DNA of 48,321 nt. Source: Nitrospirota bacterium (GTDB lineage Bacteria; Nitrospirota; Leptospirillia; Leptospirillales; Leptospirillaceae). This document shows, piece by piece, positions 1 through 7,078 of the stretch. The stretch's first letter is position 1, and each line of letters starts with the position of its first letter. The DNA lies in contig JAKAWK010000002.1 in assembly GCA_021827365.1 (NCBI GenBank), forward strand, positions 1 through 48,321. The letters run 5' to 3'. The translations under genes and the position numbers were made by a program. The notes below the pieces were generated by a model. The model worked only from the letters and a program-made list of their open reading frames with translations. It made no database searches and was not told the DNA's origin.

Positions 1-270
1 CAGATGTCCTTCAAGGATGGTTTCCGAAAGCGTGGCGATCGCATAACCCAGCGTGCCGACCCCCACGACGATCAGGGCCATCGTAAAAAAAAGGCCGGCC
101 CTGTCGAGGGGATGAACCGTCTGGTATCCGACGGTGGACAGGGTGATGACCGTCATGAAGAGGGAGTCCACCCAACCCCATCCTTCGATCTCCACATATC
201 CGAGTGTTCCCCCTCCGATCAGGAGGAAAAACAGCAAAAGAGAAAGGCGGAATCGCTGGATGGGCGTCAC
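1..270 (-). CDS. Two-TM potassium-channel-like protein (partial, N-terminal part)
   Basis: The reading frame starts at GTG 270 and runs off the left edge, leaving 90 residues. It begins with a hydrophobic helix (about residues 6-25), followed by a pore region with the filter-like sequence TLSTVGYQTVHPLD (about 44-57), then a second hydrophobic helix with several glycines. This is the TM1-pore-TM2 plan of bacterial K+ channels that usually continue into a cytoplasmic TrkA-N/RCK domain, which would lie outside the window. The filter reads TVGYQ where classical channels have TVGYG. A TGA lies five codons further upstream of the in-frame ATG-less stretch, so GTG 270 is the only usable start, and AAAGG lies just upstream of it. 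The gene follows the MFS gene by 18 bases and may share its transcript. The family call is good; ion selectivity is inferred. Confidence 0.75.
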   Translation of the reverse strand, partial: MTPIQRFRLSLLLFFLLIGGGTLGYVEIEGWGWVDSLFMTVITLSTVGYQTVHPLDRAGLFFTMALIVVGVGTLGYAIATLSETILEGHL

Positions 271-288
271 AGGGACCTTTCTTACTTG

Positions 289-1662
289 TCAGGCTTCGAG
301 CAATCCGGCAAGCTTTCTTTCGAGATCTTCCGGCGTGATGCGGTCCCGGAGATATTTGACCCAGAGGACTTTCTCGGACTCCCGGTACCGGCAGTCGACC
401 ACCCCAGCCATGTCTCCCATCTGGCGAACGAGAGGCATGGGATCGGAGAGTTCCCTCTCCACCGGACGCTCGAATGTTTCGAGAAGGTTCGGATCAGTGA
501 GCCCCAACGAGATAAAAAACCAGATGATGGAGATCACCAGCATCCCGATGAAAAAGGCCTCGTTCGAAACCGTGACCAGGGCTCCGCCCAGGGCCCCGCC
601 TAAAAATGCTCCCAGGAACTGGCTCATATTGAAAACCCCCGACGAGGTCCCCCGCGTCCGGGTCCGGACAAAACGGGTCATGATGGAGGGCATGAGCGGC
701 TCCAAGAGGTTGAATCCGACAAAGAATACCGAAAGACCCGCGATCAGGCCAACTTCGGTGCGGTAACCCATCAGGAAGACCACGAAGCTCAGGACGATGA
801 GGGCGATGGCGATCAGGTATGCCACCTTGAGCTTTTTGCGCTTCTCGGCCACGATCATGCCCGGAACCATGAGGAACATGCCGCCCAGAATCACGGGCAG
901 GTAGACCTTCCACATGCTTTGGGCCGACATGTACTTGTGGAGCAGGACCGGGAAGCTCACAAAGACCCCGGTGAGAAAAAGGTGCAGGGTGAAGACGGAA
1001 ATGTCGATCCGGAGAAGGGCCGGATTTCTGAGAACATACCCAAGCTGCGATAAGGAAAGCTCCATTTCGTTCTTGTGGACCGCACCGACAGGGTTGGGGA
1101 CGACCAGGAGCAGGATCGCGATTCCCAAAAGAGAGAGAACAGCCGTCATCCAGAAGAGAGAAGAGACTCCATAATGGGCCCCCACGATCGGCCCCACGAC
1201 CATCCCGACGGCAAAGGAAAGTCCGATCGAAATCCCGATGCCGGCCATGGCCCGTGTCCGGTATTCTTCCCTTGTAAGATCAGCCATCAGTGCGATCACC
1301 ACCGAAGCCACCGCGCCGGCCCCCTGGAGGAGGCGCCCGACGAAGAGTCCGAGAACCGAATGGGCGCTCGCTGCAAAGACGGATCCGCCGGCAAAGATCA
1401 GAAGCCCGATAATGATGATCGGCTTTCGTCCGAAACGATCGGACAGCATCCCGAACGGGACCTGCAGAAGCGCCTGGGAGAGGCCATAGCCTCCCAGGGC
1501 CAATCCGAGCCACAAGGGGTCCGCTCCCGGTAGCGTCCGGGCATAGAGACTGATCACCGGAAGCACAATGAAAAGTCCGAACATCCTGATTGCAAAAATC
1601 ATGCTGAGGCCGACCAGAGTTTTTTTCTCGACCGGGCTCAGTCCTTCGCCGCCACCTGCCAT
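289..1662 (-). CDS. yajR: YajR-like major facilitator superfamily transporter
   Basis: This 457-residue inner-membrane protein has the 12-helix MFS layout. The helix 2-3 loop carries motif A (GMLSDRFGRKP) and the N-terminal half is typical of the DHA1/YajR branch. After the last membrane helix, about 65 residues remain that are soluble and predicted alpha/beta (ending MAGVVDCRYRESEKVLWVKYL and a short tail). Escherichia coli YajR is also about 454 residues and has a C-terminal ferredoxin-like YAM domain in this position, so the match is in length and architecture as well as helices. ATG 1662 is preceded by AAAGGATAG, a good ribosome site. Substrate is not known for the family; drug or metabolite export driven by protons is the usual assumption. 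It may be co-transcribed with the channel-like gene 18 bases downstream. Confidence 0.8.
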   Translation of the reverse strand: MAGGGEGLSPVEKKTLVGLSMIFAIRMFGLFIVLPVISLYARTLPGADPLWLGLALGGYGLSQALLQVPFGMLSDRFGRKPIIIIGLLIFAGGSVFAASAHSVLGLFVGRLLQGAGAVASVVIALMADLTREEYRTRAMAGIGISIGLSFAVGMVVGPIVGAHYGVSSLFWMTAVLSLLGIAILLLVVPNPVGAVHKNEMELSLSQLGYVLRNPALLRIDISVFTLHLFLTGVFVSFPVLLHKYMSAQSMWKVYLPVILGGMFLMVPGMIVAEKRKKLKVAYLIAIALIVLSFVVFLMGYRTEVGLIAGLSVFFVGFNLLEPLMPSIMTRFVRTRTRGTSSGVFNMSQFLGAFLGGALGGALVTVSNEAFFIGMLVISIIWFFISLGLTDPNLLETFERPVERELSDPMPLVRQMGDMAGVVDCRYRESEKVLWVKYLRDRITPEDLERKLAGLLEA

Positions 1663-2062
1663 AAAACTATCCTTTCCCGAAATTCAACTGTTTTCTTGTT
1701 TCAAATGACTCTGATTCACCGTAAGACCTGCAGCGCACATCTTTAAAGAGTAACCGTTACGGCTCTTAGAATTCAACCATCGCTGCCAGATAGGCAAGCC
1801 ATATCGGCATGGTTCTCTTGCCAGGGGGTGCCCGATCCCCCTTTCGCTCCGGAACGGTCCGGGGCCCGACCCTTTTGAAGATTGCCCCCGTCTTGATACT
1901 TTCCGGGCGCAGATCCTTTTTTGTCACATTCGGGACCCGAGGAAGGTGTCATTTTTTGACGGTCCGGAAACAGCGTGTCATTTCGGATGGGCCTGTGGAG
2001 GGAGGTCCTTCAAGGGCCGAGGGGATCGGCCCGGAGTGATCACAAGATCGGCGGGCCCGACA
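1663..2062. other. Intergenic region of about 400 bases, one palindrome seen
   Basis: No convincing gene lies here. Upstream of the MFS gene there is an interrupted inverted repeat at 1746-1767 in which GTAAC-C-GTTAC is flanked by AAGAG and CTCTT; its place suggests an operator for the MFS gene, but no regulator is known. A 7-bp hairpin (GGGCCGA/TCGGCCC, 2014-2032) follows the small genes on the minus strand but has no T run, so it is at best a weak terminator. The 76-codon plus-strand frame at 1809-2039 lacks a ribosome site and is probably chance. The motif GTGTCATTT occurs twice about 30 bases apart near 1946 and 1974, with no known role. Confidence 0.4.
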
Positions 2063-2248
2063 TTATTTTTGAGGACTGGCGGAAGGAGGGGATGAAGGGT
2101 GGGAATAATGGCTGAAGGAATCCTTGCCCATCAAACCCCACATCATGGAACCGAAAAGGAGAAGAAAAAGACCGATAACACCGGCCAATATAAAAAATAT
2201 CGGCCGGGCATCGGTCCACATCTTTTTGATTTCCGCGATGACCCGCAT
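2063..2248 (-). CDS. Small single-helix membrane protein (61 aa)
   Basis: I do not recognise this protein. It is 61 residues: a charged amphipathic N-terminus (about 1-15, with several lysines and arginines), one strong hydrophobic helix (about 16-40, rich in F, L, I, G and M), and a polar tail rich in Ser, Pro and His. The positive residues before the helix would place the N-terminus in the cytoplasm. AGGAATTCCTG precedes ATG 2248. It follows the 42-residue gene by 33 bases on the same strand, so the two look like a two-gene transcript behind the promoter at 2477-2505. Proteins of this form are often small subunits of membrane complexes such as terminal oxidases, but nothing in the sequence shows which, and no such complex is in the window. 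Confidence 0.6.
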   Translation of the reverse strand: MRVIAEIKKMWTDARPIFFILAGVIGLFLLLFGSMMWGLMGKDSFSHYSHPSSPPSASPQK

Positions 2249-2281
2249 CAGGAATTCCTAAAAAACGACCGGCACGGAAAC

Positions 2282-2410
2282 CTACTTGTCGGGATTGGAA
2301 TAGATAGACGAGATGGCCATAAACCAGCCAGCGACAATTGCAAACCCGAGAGCGATCGGGATTGCCCACTCCAGCGCAGTCCAGTTACCAACGGTTTGAA
2401 TGGGAGCCAT
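2282..2410 (-). CDS. Very small single-helix membrane protein (42 aa)
   Basis: This 42-residue frame is easy to miss. ATG 2410 is preceded by a very good ribosome site (GGAGG, seven bases upstream), the first codons read MAPIQTVGNW, and the middle (about residues 14-34) is a continuous hydrophobic helix containing two tryptophans, followed by a short polar end (SNPDK). The strong ribosome site, the promoter-like sequence upstream and the similar small neighbour argue that it is a real gene. I know no family for it. Its size and form recall accessory subunits of the CydX or CcoQ kind, but that is only a resemblance in shape. Confidence 0.6.
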   Translation of the reverse strand: MAPIQTVGNWTALEWAIPIALGFAIVAGWFMAISSIYSNPDK

Positions 2411-2476
2411 TCTGGAACCTCCAGTCAGGATAATGTAATAGTTCGGGCGGCAAAAGGGTGCGTCGCCGATTCCTTG

Positions 2477-2505
2477 AGAATATCCGAAGAAATCAAAAAT
2501 CGCAA
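2477..2505 (-). promoter_or_regulatory. Candidate sigma70 promoter for the two small membrane genes
   Basis: On the minus strand TTGCGA (2500-2505) is followed after exactly 17 bases by TATTCT (2477-2482). It lies about 65 bases upstream of ATG 2410. Spacing is ideal; the -35 and -10 boxes each differ from consensus by one or two bases. Confidence 0.45.
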
Positions 2506-2557
2506 GTCACGAATCTACAGAGGGAATCCGGGAAGACCGATCGCCCCTCCTTGGCCT

Positions 2558-3130
2558 CTATCTCCCGTATCGCCCCACGAGCCTCCCCTTCCCGATCATG
2601 GCAAAATGGAGAAAATAGCCGACCTGGGCCGGCGACGCCCCGGGCGACACCCCGAGCTTCTGGGTCTTCAGGGCATAGACGGTGACGATGTAGTGATGGG
2701 GGCGGTCTCCTTTTGGCGGACAGGGCCCGCCATAGCCCGGAGCCCCGAAGTCCGTCACGGCCTGGACGGCTCCGGCCGGAAGTCGCCGGCCCTCCTTCGT
2801 TCCGACCCCTTCGGGAAGCTCATGGACGGACGGGGGAATATTGTAAACCACCCAGTGCCACCAGCCGGAACCGGTGGGGGCATCCGGGTCGTACACGGTC
2901 AGGGCGACACTTTTCGTCCCCCGGGGAAGGGTGCCCCACCGGATTTCGGGGGAGACATTCCTGCCCTTGCACCCGAATCCGGAAAAGACATATTTCTCTC
3001 CGATCCGGCCTCCATTTTTAAAGGCGGTGCTTGTCACCCGGATCCCGGATGCGGCATAGGAGAGGAGGGGTGACAGAACAAGGATTGCCAGACAAAGACC
3101 CCAAAACATTTTTTTTCCTGCCGGATTCAT
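2558..3130 (-). CDS. Exported YbhB/YbcL-type (Raf kinase inhibitor-like) protein
   Basis: This 190-residue protein belongs to the PEBP fold family (YbhB/YbcL). A signal peptide is clear: lysines, then a hydrophobic stretch ending LLSYAASG. After it come the family signatures: FSGFGCKGRNVSPEIRWG, the VYDPDAPTGSGWWHWVVYNI segment that forms the anion pocket, and GYGGPCPPKGDRPHHYIVTVYAL. Bacterial members are small periplasmic or cytosolic proteins of uncertain biochemical role, and the eukaryotic kinase-inhibitor name should not be taken as function. The frame stays open upstream, but ATG 3130 has GGAGGTGA directly before it, so that start was chosen over longer ones. It follows ubiA by 55 bases and may be transcribed with the quinone genes; no functional link is visible. 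Confidence 0.85.
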   Translation of the reverse strand: MNPAGKKMFWGLCLAILVLSPLLSYAASGIRVTSTAFKNGGRIGEKYVFSGFGCKGRNVSPEIRWGTLPRGTKSVALTVYDPDAPTGSGWWHWVVYNIPPSVHELPEGVGTKEGRRLPAGAVQAVTDFGAPGYGGPCPPKGDRPHHYIVTVYALKTQKLGVSPGASPAQVGYFLHFAMIGKGRLVGRYGR

Positions 3131-3185
3131 CGTCACCTCCATGAAGGCTCCCTCCTGGCACGGCGGGGAGACCGGTTGTCGTTCA

Positions 3186-4052
3186 TCAGACAAGGGTCGG
3201 GGAGGAGGTCCAGAACCCGGCCAGAATGAGGGCTCCCAGGAGCGCATGGGAGCGGAACAGGCGAAGGGGTTCCTCCCCGGAGAGCCCCCTTTTGATTCTG
3301 AGGGACTGCCAGAGCACGACGCAAAGGAAGAGGAGAAGGGAGAGGAAAAGCCATCCCGACTGAGGCAGGGAGCGCCCGGCCACCCCCAAAAGAAGGGCCG
3401 CCAGAACGGAGAAAAAAAGGAAGACGGCCCAGAGGGAGTCTCCGAAGGTGACCGCTCCGGAGCGGATCCCGGCCTTTCTGTCATCCGGCAGATCGGCCAC
3501 CGCATAGATCAGGTCGTAGGCCGTGGCCCAAAAAAGGCCGGCCAGGGCCAGGAGAATCCCGGGGAGGGAAATCCTTCCCGTGAGCTGGACCCAGGCCATG
3601 AGGGGGCCCGTCGCCCCGAAGGGAATCCCCATGAAGAGCTGGGGAAGCGGAAAAAAGCGTTTCATCAGGGGATAGACCACCGCTGAGCCGTACCCCAGCA
3701 CAGCCACCAGGATGGCCCCTCCGGAGAAGAACAGGAGAAGGGAGGCCGAGAGAATGGTCAGGAGGCCGAAGATCCCGAGGGCCCAGGAGACGGACAGGCG
3801 ACCGTCGGCCAAGGGGCGCAACTTCGTCCGGGAGACCTGCCCGTCGATCTTCCGGTCGAAGAAATCATTGATGACACATCCTGCCGAGCGCGTCAGAAAG
3901 GATCCGGCCAGGAAAATGGCGATCCATTTCCAGGGAATCTCTCCGGGCCGGGCCAGGAGGAGGGCCCACCCGGCGGGAAGAAAGAGGAGGATCCAGCCGA
4001 TGGGCCGGTCAAACCGGATCAGCTCCAGCGTGGCAAGGAGCCGGCCTCTCAT
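3186..4052 (-). CDS. ubiA: UbiA-type 4-hydroxybenzoate polyprenyltransferase
   Basis: UbiA attaches the isoprenoid tail to the aromatic ring during quinone synthesis in the inner membrane. The 288-residue protein is highly hydrophobic, with eight or nine helices, and has both aspartate motifs that bind Mg-diphosphate: NDFFDRKID (near residue 62) and YAVADLPDD (near residue 183). The first is the NDxxDxxxD form of 4-hydroxybenzoate-type enzymes. Its ATG overlaps the stop codon of the chorismate-lyase-like gene (ATGA), so the pair that makes and prenylates 4-hydroxybenzoate is translationally coupled. Family assignment is firm. The natural acceptor is inferred to be 4-hydroxybenzoate from the neighbour; a related acid cannot be excluded. 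Confidence 0.9.
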   Translation of the reverse strand: MRGRLLATLELIRFDRPIGWILLFLPAGWALLLARPGEIPWKWIAIFLAGSFLTRSAGCVINDFFDRKIDGQVSRTKLRPLADGRLSVSWALGIFGLLTILSASLLLFFSGGAILVAVLGYGSAVVYPLMKRFFPLPQLFMGIPFGATGPLMAWVQLTGRISLPGILLALAGLFWATAYDLIYAVADLPDDRKAGIRSGAVTFGDSLWAVFLFFSVLAALLLGVAGRSLPQSGWLFLSLLLFLCVVLWQSLRIKRGLSGEEPLRLFRSHALLGALILAGFWTSSPTLV

Positions 4053-4582
4053 GGGGGTCCGCCTCCGGCAAGACGCAAAAGGGGAGGAAGAAAAAACTCC
4101 TCGATCCTGAGAGAGAGGCCCTCTCGGGTCCCCATCCGGTAGGAGCGGGCCCAGGTCTCCCCCGTTTCGCTGGGTCCGTCGGAATCGAAGGGGCCGAAGA
4201 TGGAGAAGACAGAGAATTCATCCTTGAGGAGGGGTCCGTAGCGGGCCTCCATCGACTGGCCAATGGCCAGGTCTCCCCGCAGGAGGGTGGCGATAAAGGG
4301 ATCGGATCCCCCCCCCGGCGAAGGAAGAAGGCGTGTTCTGGCGAAGACAAGACGACCCAGGGTGGGAACCCGGAGATAGACCTTTCTCTGCCCTTCCGGG
4401 GAGTCCGGAAGAAGAACGGTTTCGACCTCCACCCTCTCCCCCGAGAGAAAGGTCAGGGATCGGGTCAGGGTTCCGTCAAGACCGAGCAGCATCCGGAAGG
4501 GGCCGGGAAGGCGGGAAAAGCCGGCCGGAACCGGGCCTTCGAGAATCGCCTCCATAGCCTTCGGCTCCGTTCCTTCCTTCAC
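4049..4582 (-). CDS. ubiC: Chorismate lyase-like (UbiC family) protein
   Basis: The 177-residue protein resembles chorismate pyruvate-lyase, which turns chorismate into 4-hydroxybenzoate and pyruvate in the cytosol. Visible family features are the early LLGLDGTLTRSL segment, EVETVLLP, and RLVFARTRLLP, which corresponds to the FARTxxP stretch of UbiC. Later parts are divergent. It starts with GTG in a GTGA overlap with the radical SAM gene upstream and ends in an ATGA overlap with ubiA. That position, directly between the ring-modifying candidate and the prenyltransferase, supports the assignment more than similarity alone. An alternative ATG lies nine codons further in (MEAILEG). Confidence 0.75.
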   Translation of the reverse strand: MKEGTEPKAMEAILEGPVPAGFSRLPGPFRMLLGLDGTLTRSLTFLSGERVEVETVLLPDSPEGQRKVYLRVPTLGRLVFARTRLLPSPGGGSDPFIATLLRGDLAIGQSMEARYGPLLKDEFSVFSIFGPFDSDGPSETGETWARSYRMGTREGLSLRIEEFFLPPLLRLAGGGPP

Positions 4583-6150
4583 GAGGCCCGGGCCACAACA
4601 GATCCCTTGGCCGAAACCCCGGCGAGTCCCAGGGATCTCTTGATCTCCCGCATCACCACGCGCCCCATGGCCATGGGCTCGATGTCCCAGGCCAGAAGAC
4701 AGGCCTTCGCGATCAGCTCACCCAAGGGTCCGGGATTGTAGAGAAGTTTTCTGATCGTCCAGGGATTGAGGGAGATGGGGTCGTAGTCCGGGTCGAGCCA
4801 CCCTTCCCTCATGAGACGCTTCTCGAAACTCGTGTGCGGCTGGACCGCCAGAAAGAAGACCATGGGATAGACATTTTCCGGCCCGAAGATGTCGCAGATT
4901 TCCTCGTAGCTCTCGACCGCACAGGCCAGGGACTCCGGAGTCTCTCCGGGGGCGTTCAGGGAATAGTTCAGGATGATCTTTCCCCGGTAGCCGGCCGCCT
5001 TGAGGTTGCGGCACCCTTCCATCAGCCCCTCGAGGCGGAACCCCATCTTGAGGGAGTCCAGGATCTCCTGGGACCCCGAGGTGATCGCCACTTCAAGGTC
5101 TCCCATCCCCGACTCCACCATCAGGCGCGCCATTTCAGGAGAGATGAGGCTTGTGCGGATATACCCGCTCCAGGTGATGTCGAGACGGCTGTCCCGGAGG
5201 GCCGTCAGGAGCGAAAGGGCCTCAGGCACGGCCTTGACGCCGGGGATGAACTGGGCATCGGCGAACCAGAAGTTTTTTATTCCCCACCTGTCCCGGTACT
5301 GGCGGATTTCCTCCACCACCTCCTCGGGGTCACGATAGTAAACCCGTTTCCCCTCGATGTAGGTATAGAGACAGAAGGAGCATCCGTAGGGACACCCCCG
5401 CTTGGTCTGGATGCCGACCGTTTTCCCGTGGTAGATCTCATGGCCGGGGAAAACCGATTCAAGATAGGCAAGATCGAAGGGGGCGCGACGGATTTCCACG
5501 GCCCCCGCCTTCTTGCCCAGGAGGATCTGGGACCCCTTGCGGGTGATGACCCGTTCGTCATCGACCGGCCGCCCCTCCAGGGTCTTGATCATGGCCTCCT
5601 CACCCTCTCCGACCACCCCGATGACCCCCTCGGGAAGGAGGCGGATGATCTGTTCGGCGAAGACGGAAAAGGCTCCGCCCCCTACCATGACACGGGCCTT
5701 GGGGGCGCGACGGACCCCTTCCTTGATGAAGCGGAGCTTCTTGTGGAATTCGGAACGGTATTTCCAAACCATGCGAAGGCCGTCCCAGGCGGCATAGGCC
5801 CGGGTGAGAAGATTGGGGGAATAATAAAATTCGAAGGCCCGGCGGAGGGAGTTGTCTCCCTCGTGGGGAGCGAAGATCTGAACATCGCGCCAGGAATAGG
5901 CCAGGAGATCGGGGGAGAACTCCTCGATCCTGGAGGTCAAGGCCTTCATCTGGTCGGGCTCCTCGAATCGGGTCAGGTCGAGGACCTCCAAGGTCACCTC
6001 CGGATGCTCCCGGTGGATCCAGTTCACGAGATAGCCGATTCCCACCGGAAAGATCTGGCGGACGGGAAGCCAGACGAAGAGAATCCTCCGGTACAGGCTG
6101 GGTGGGCGGGTCCCTGTCCCCGCCACCATGGGCAGTTCCATTGTCTCCAT
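4579..6150 (-). CDS. B12-binding radical SAM protein in the quinone operon
   Basis: The 523-residue protein has an N-terminal cobalamin-binding-type Rossmann domain (about 20-200, with MVGGGAF and VVGEGEE typical of the domain's last strands) and a radical SAM barrel whose cluster motif is C253-x3-C257-x2-C260 (RGCPYGCSFC). The layout is that of BchE and of class B radical SAM methylases: enzymes that methylate unactivated carbons or, in BchE, insert oxygen without O2. The substrate cannot be read from the sequence. It lies between ubiE (one-base TAATG overlap) and ubiC (GTGA overlap), so a ring C-methylation or O2-independent hydroxylation of the prenylated benzenoid is a reasonable inference. 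No UbiH-type hydroxylase is present in the cluster. The C-terminal 150 residues are helical with no motif I know. Confidence 0.85.
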   Translation of the reverse strand: METMELPMVAGTGTRPPSLYRRILFVWLPVRQIFPVGIGYLVNWIHREHPEVTLEVLDLTRFEEPDQMKALTSRIEEFSPDLLAYSWRDVQIFAPHEGDNSLRRAFEFYYSPNLLTRAYAAWDGLRMVWKYRSEFHKKLRFIKEGVRRAPKARVMVGGGAFSVFAEQIIRLLPEGVIGVVGEGEEAMIKTLEGRPVDDERVITRKGSQILLGKKAGAVEIRRAPFDLAYLESVFPGHEIYHGKTVGIQTKRGCPYGCSFCLYTYIEGKRVYYRDPEEVVEEIRQYRDRWGIKNFWFADAQFIPGVKAVPEALSLLTALRDSRLDITWSGYIRTSLISPEMARLMVESGMGDLEVAITSGSQEILDSLKMGFRLEGLMEGCRNLKAAGYRGKIILNYSLNAPGETPESLACAVESYEEICDIFGPENVYPMVFFLAVQPHTSFEKRLMREGWLDPDYDPISLNPWTIRKLLYNPGPLGELIAKACLLAWDIEPMAMGRVVMREIKRSLGLAGVSAKGSVVARAS

Positions 6151-6902
6151 TACTTATCTCCCATATGGATCGCCACGATCCCTCCCGACAGGTTCCGGTA
6201 GACGACATTGGAAAACCCGGCCTTCCTGATCGTCTCGCTGAATATCTCCTGGTCAGGAAATTTCGCGATCGACGCCGGCAGGTATTCGTAGATCCCCGTA
6301 TTGTCCCTCGATATCCATTTTCCGATTTTTGGCAGTATGTAAAAGGAATAGAAACGGTACAGCCCGTCCCAAAGGGCATTGACGGGATGGGAAAACTCCA
6401 GGCACGCAAATCGGCCGCCCGGCTTCAGGACCCTGTAAATTTCCGACAGGGCCACATCGAGATTGGTCACGTTCCTGAGGCCGAATCCCACCGTCAGGCG
6501 GTCCACCGATCCCGCGGGAAGGGGAATGCTTTCAGCATTTGCCTGGATCATGACCGGCCGTGCCCGGCTCTTTCTCTCCTTCAGGCCGTCGATGACCCGG
6601 GATCGGGCCTTGGAAAGGCCCACACGGAGCATGGCCATATTGAGGTCGACGGTCATGACAAGGCCCTCCCCTCCTGCCTTCTCCGCGGCCAGAAGAGACA
6701 GGTCGGCGGTTCCCCCGCACAGGTCCAGAATCACATGGCCTTTCTCGATCTTCAAAAGATCAATCGTCAGGCGCTTCCACCGGTGATGCTGGCCAAGGCT
6801 CAGGACGGAATTGTTGAGGTCATAGGCCTTGGCGGCCGAGGTGAACATGTTCTGGACGACGTCCTGCTTGCGTTCCTTGGCAGGAAGGGAATACTCCGAC
6901 AT
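6150..6902 (-). CDS. ubiE: UbiE/MenG-type quinone C-methyltransferase
   Basis: UbiE uses S-adenosylmethionine to methylate the ring carbon of demethylated quinone precursors. The 250-residue form starts at ATG 6902, which has AAAGGA six bases upstream; ATG 6926 gives eight more residues but has a poorer site. The MFTSAAKAYDLNNSVLSLG segment near the N-terminus is the UbiE signature 1, VILDLCGGTADLSLL is the SAM-binding loop, and VGFGLRNVTNLDVALSEIYR is UbiE signature 2. E. coli UbiE is 251 residues. It is the first gene of the quinone operon, behind the promoter at 6986-7013. Whether the product is ubiquinone, menaquinone or a plastoquinone-type quinone cannot be settled here; the UbiC/UbiA partners favour a benzoquinone. 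Confidence 0.92.
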   Translation of the reverse strand: MSEYSLPAKERKQDVVQNMFTSAAKAYDLNNSVLSLGQHHRWKRLTIDLLKIEKGHVILDLCGGTADLSLLAAEKAGGEGLVMTVDLNMAMLRVGLSKARSRVIDGLKERKSRARPVMIQANAESIPLPAGSVDRLTVGFGLRNVTNLDVALSEIYRVLKPGGRFACLEFSHPVNALWDGLYRFYSFYILPKIGKWISRDNTGIYEYLPASIAKFPDQEIFSETIRKAGFSNVVYRNLSGGIVAIHMGDK

Positions 6903-6985
6903 TCCGGTCCTTTCGGATATTGGCATGAAAAGGGTGTGCCCCGCCGACGCGTGGACGGGCCGTTGGCCCCTTGATCAGTTTTCCC

Positions 6986-7013
6986 ATTATAACCCAAGAT
7001 TTCCCGGGATCAA
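6986..7013 (-). promoter_or_regulatory. Sigma70-type promoter of the quinone operon
   Basis: The minus strand has TTGATC (7008-7013), 16 bases, then a perfect TATAAT (6986-6991). Transcription would start near 6979, about 75 bases before ATG 6902. The promoter faces away from the Ppx/GppA gene in the divergent gap. Confidence 0.6.
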
Positions 7014-7078
7014 TCGAACTCTTCCGGACCCGAGCAATTCTCCTTGGAAGTCGTCCTGTGCTGTGGCACAATCAAGCC

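Noticed and set aside
2014-2032. Intrinsic terminator after the small membrane genes
   Set aside because: A 7-bp stem is present but no T run follows on the minus strand.
1809-2039. 76-codon plus-strand frame in the 400-base gap
   Set aside because: No ribosome site, Arg/Gly/Pro-rich composition as expected from random GC-rich sequence.
4834-6201. Long plus-strand frame (455 codons) opposite the radical SAM and ubiE genes
   Set aside because: Antisense to two conserved genes; length is a by-product of high GC in third codon positions. The same holds for the other long antisense frames at 9751-10461, 10692-11759, 11816-13201 and 15003-16724.
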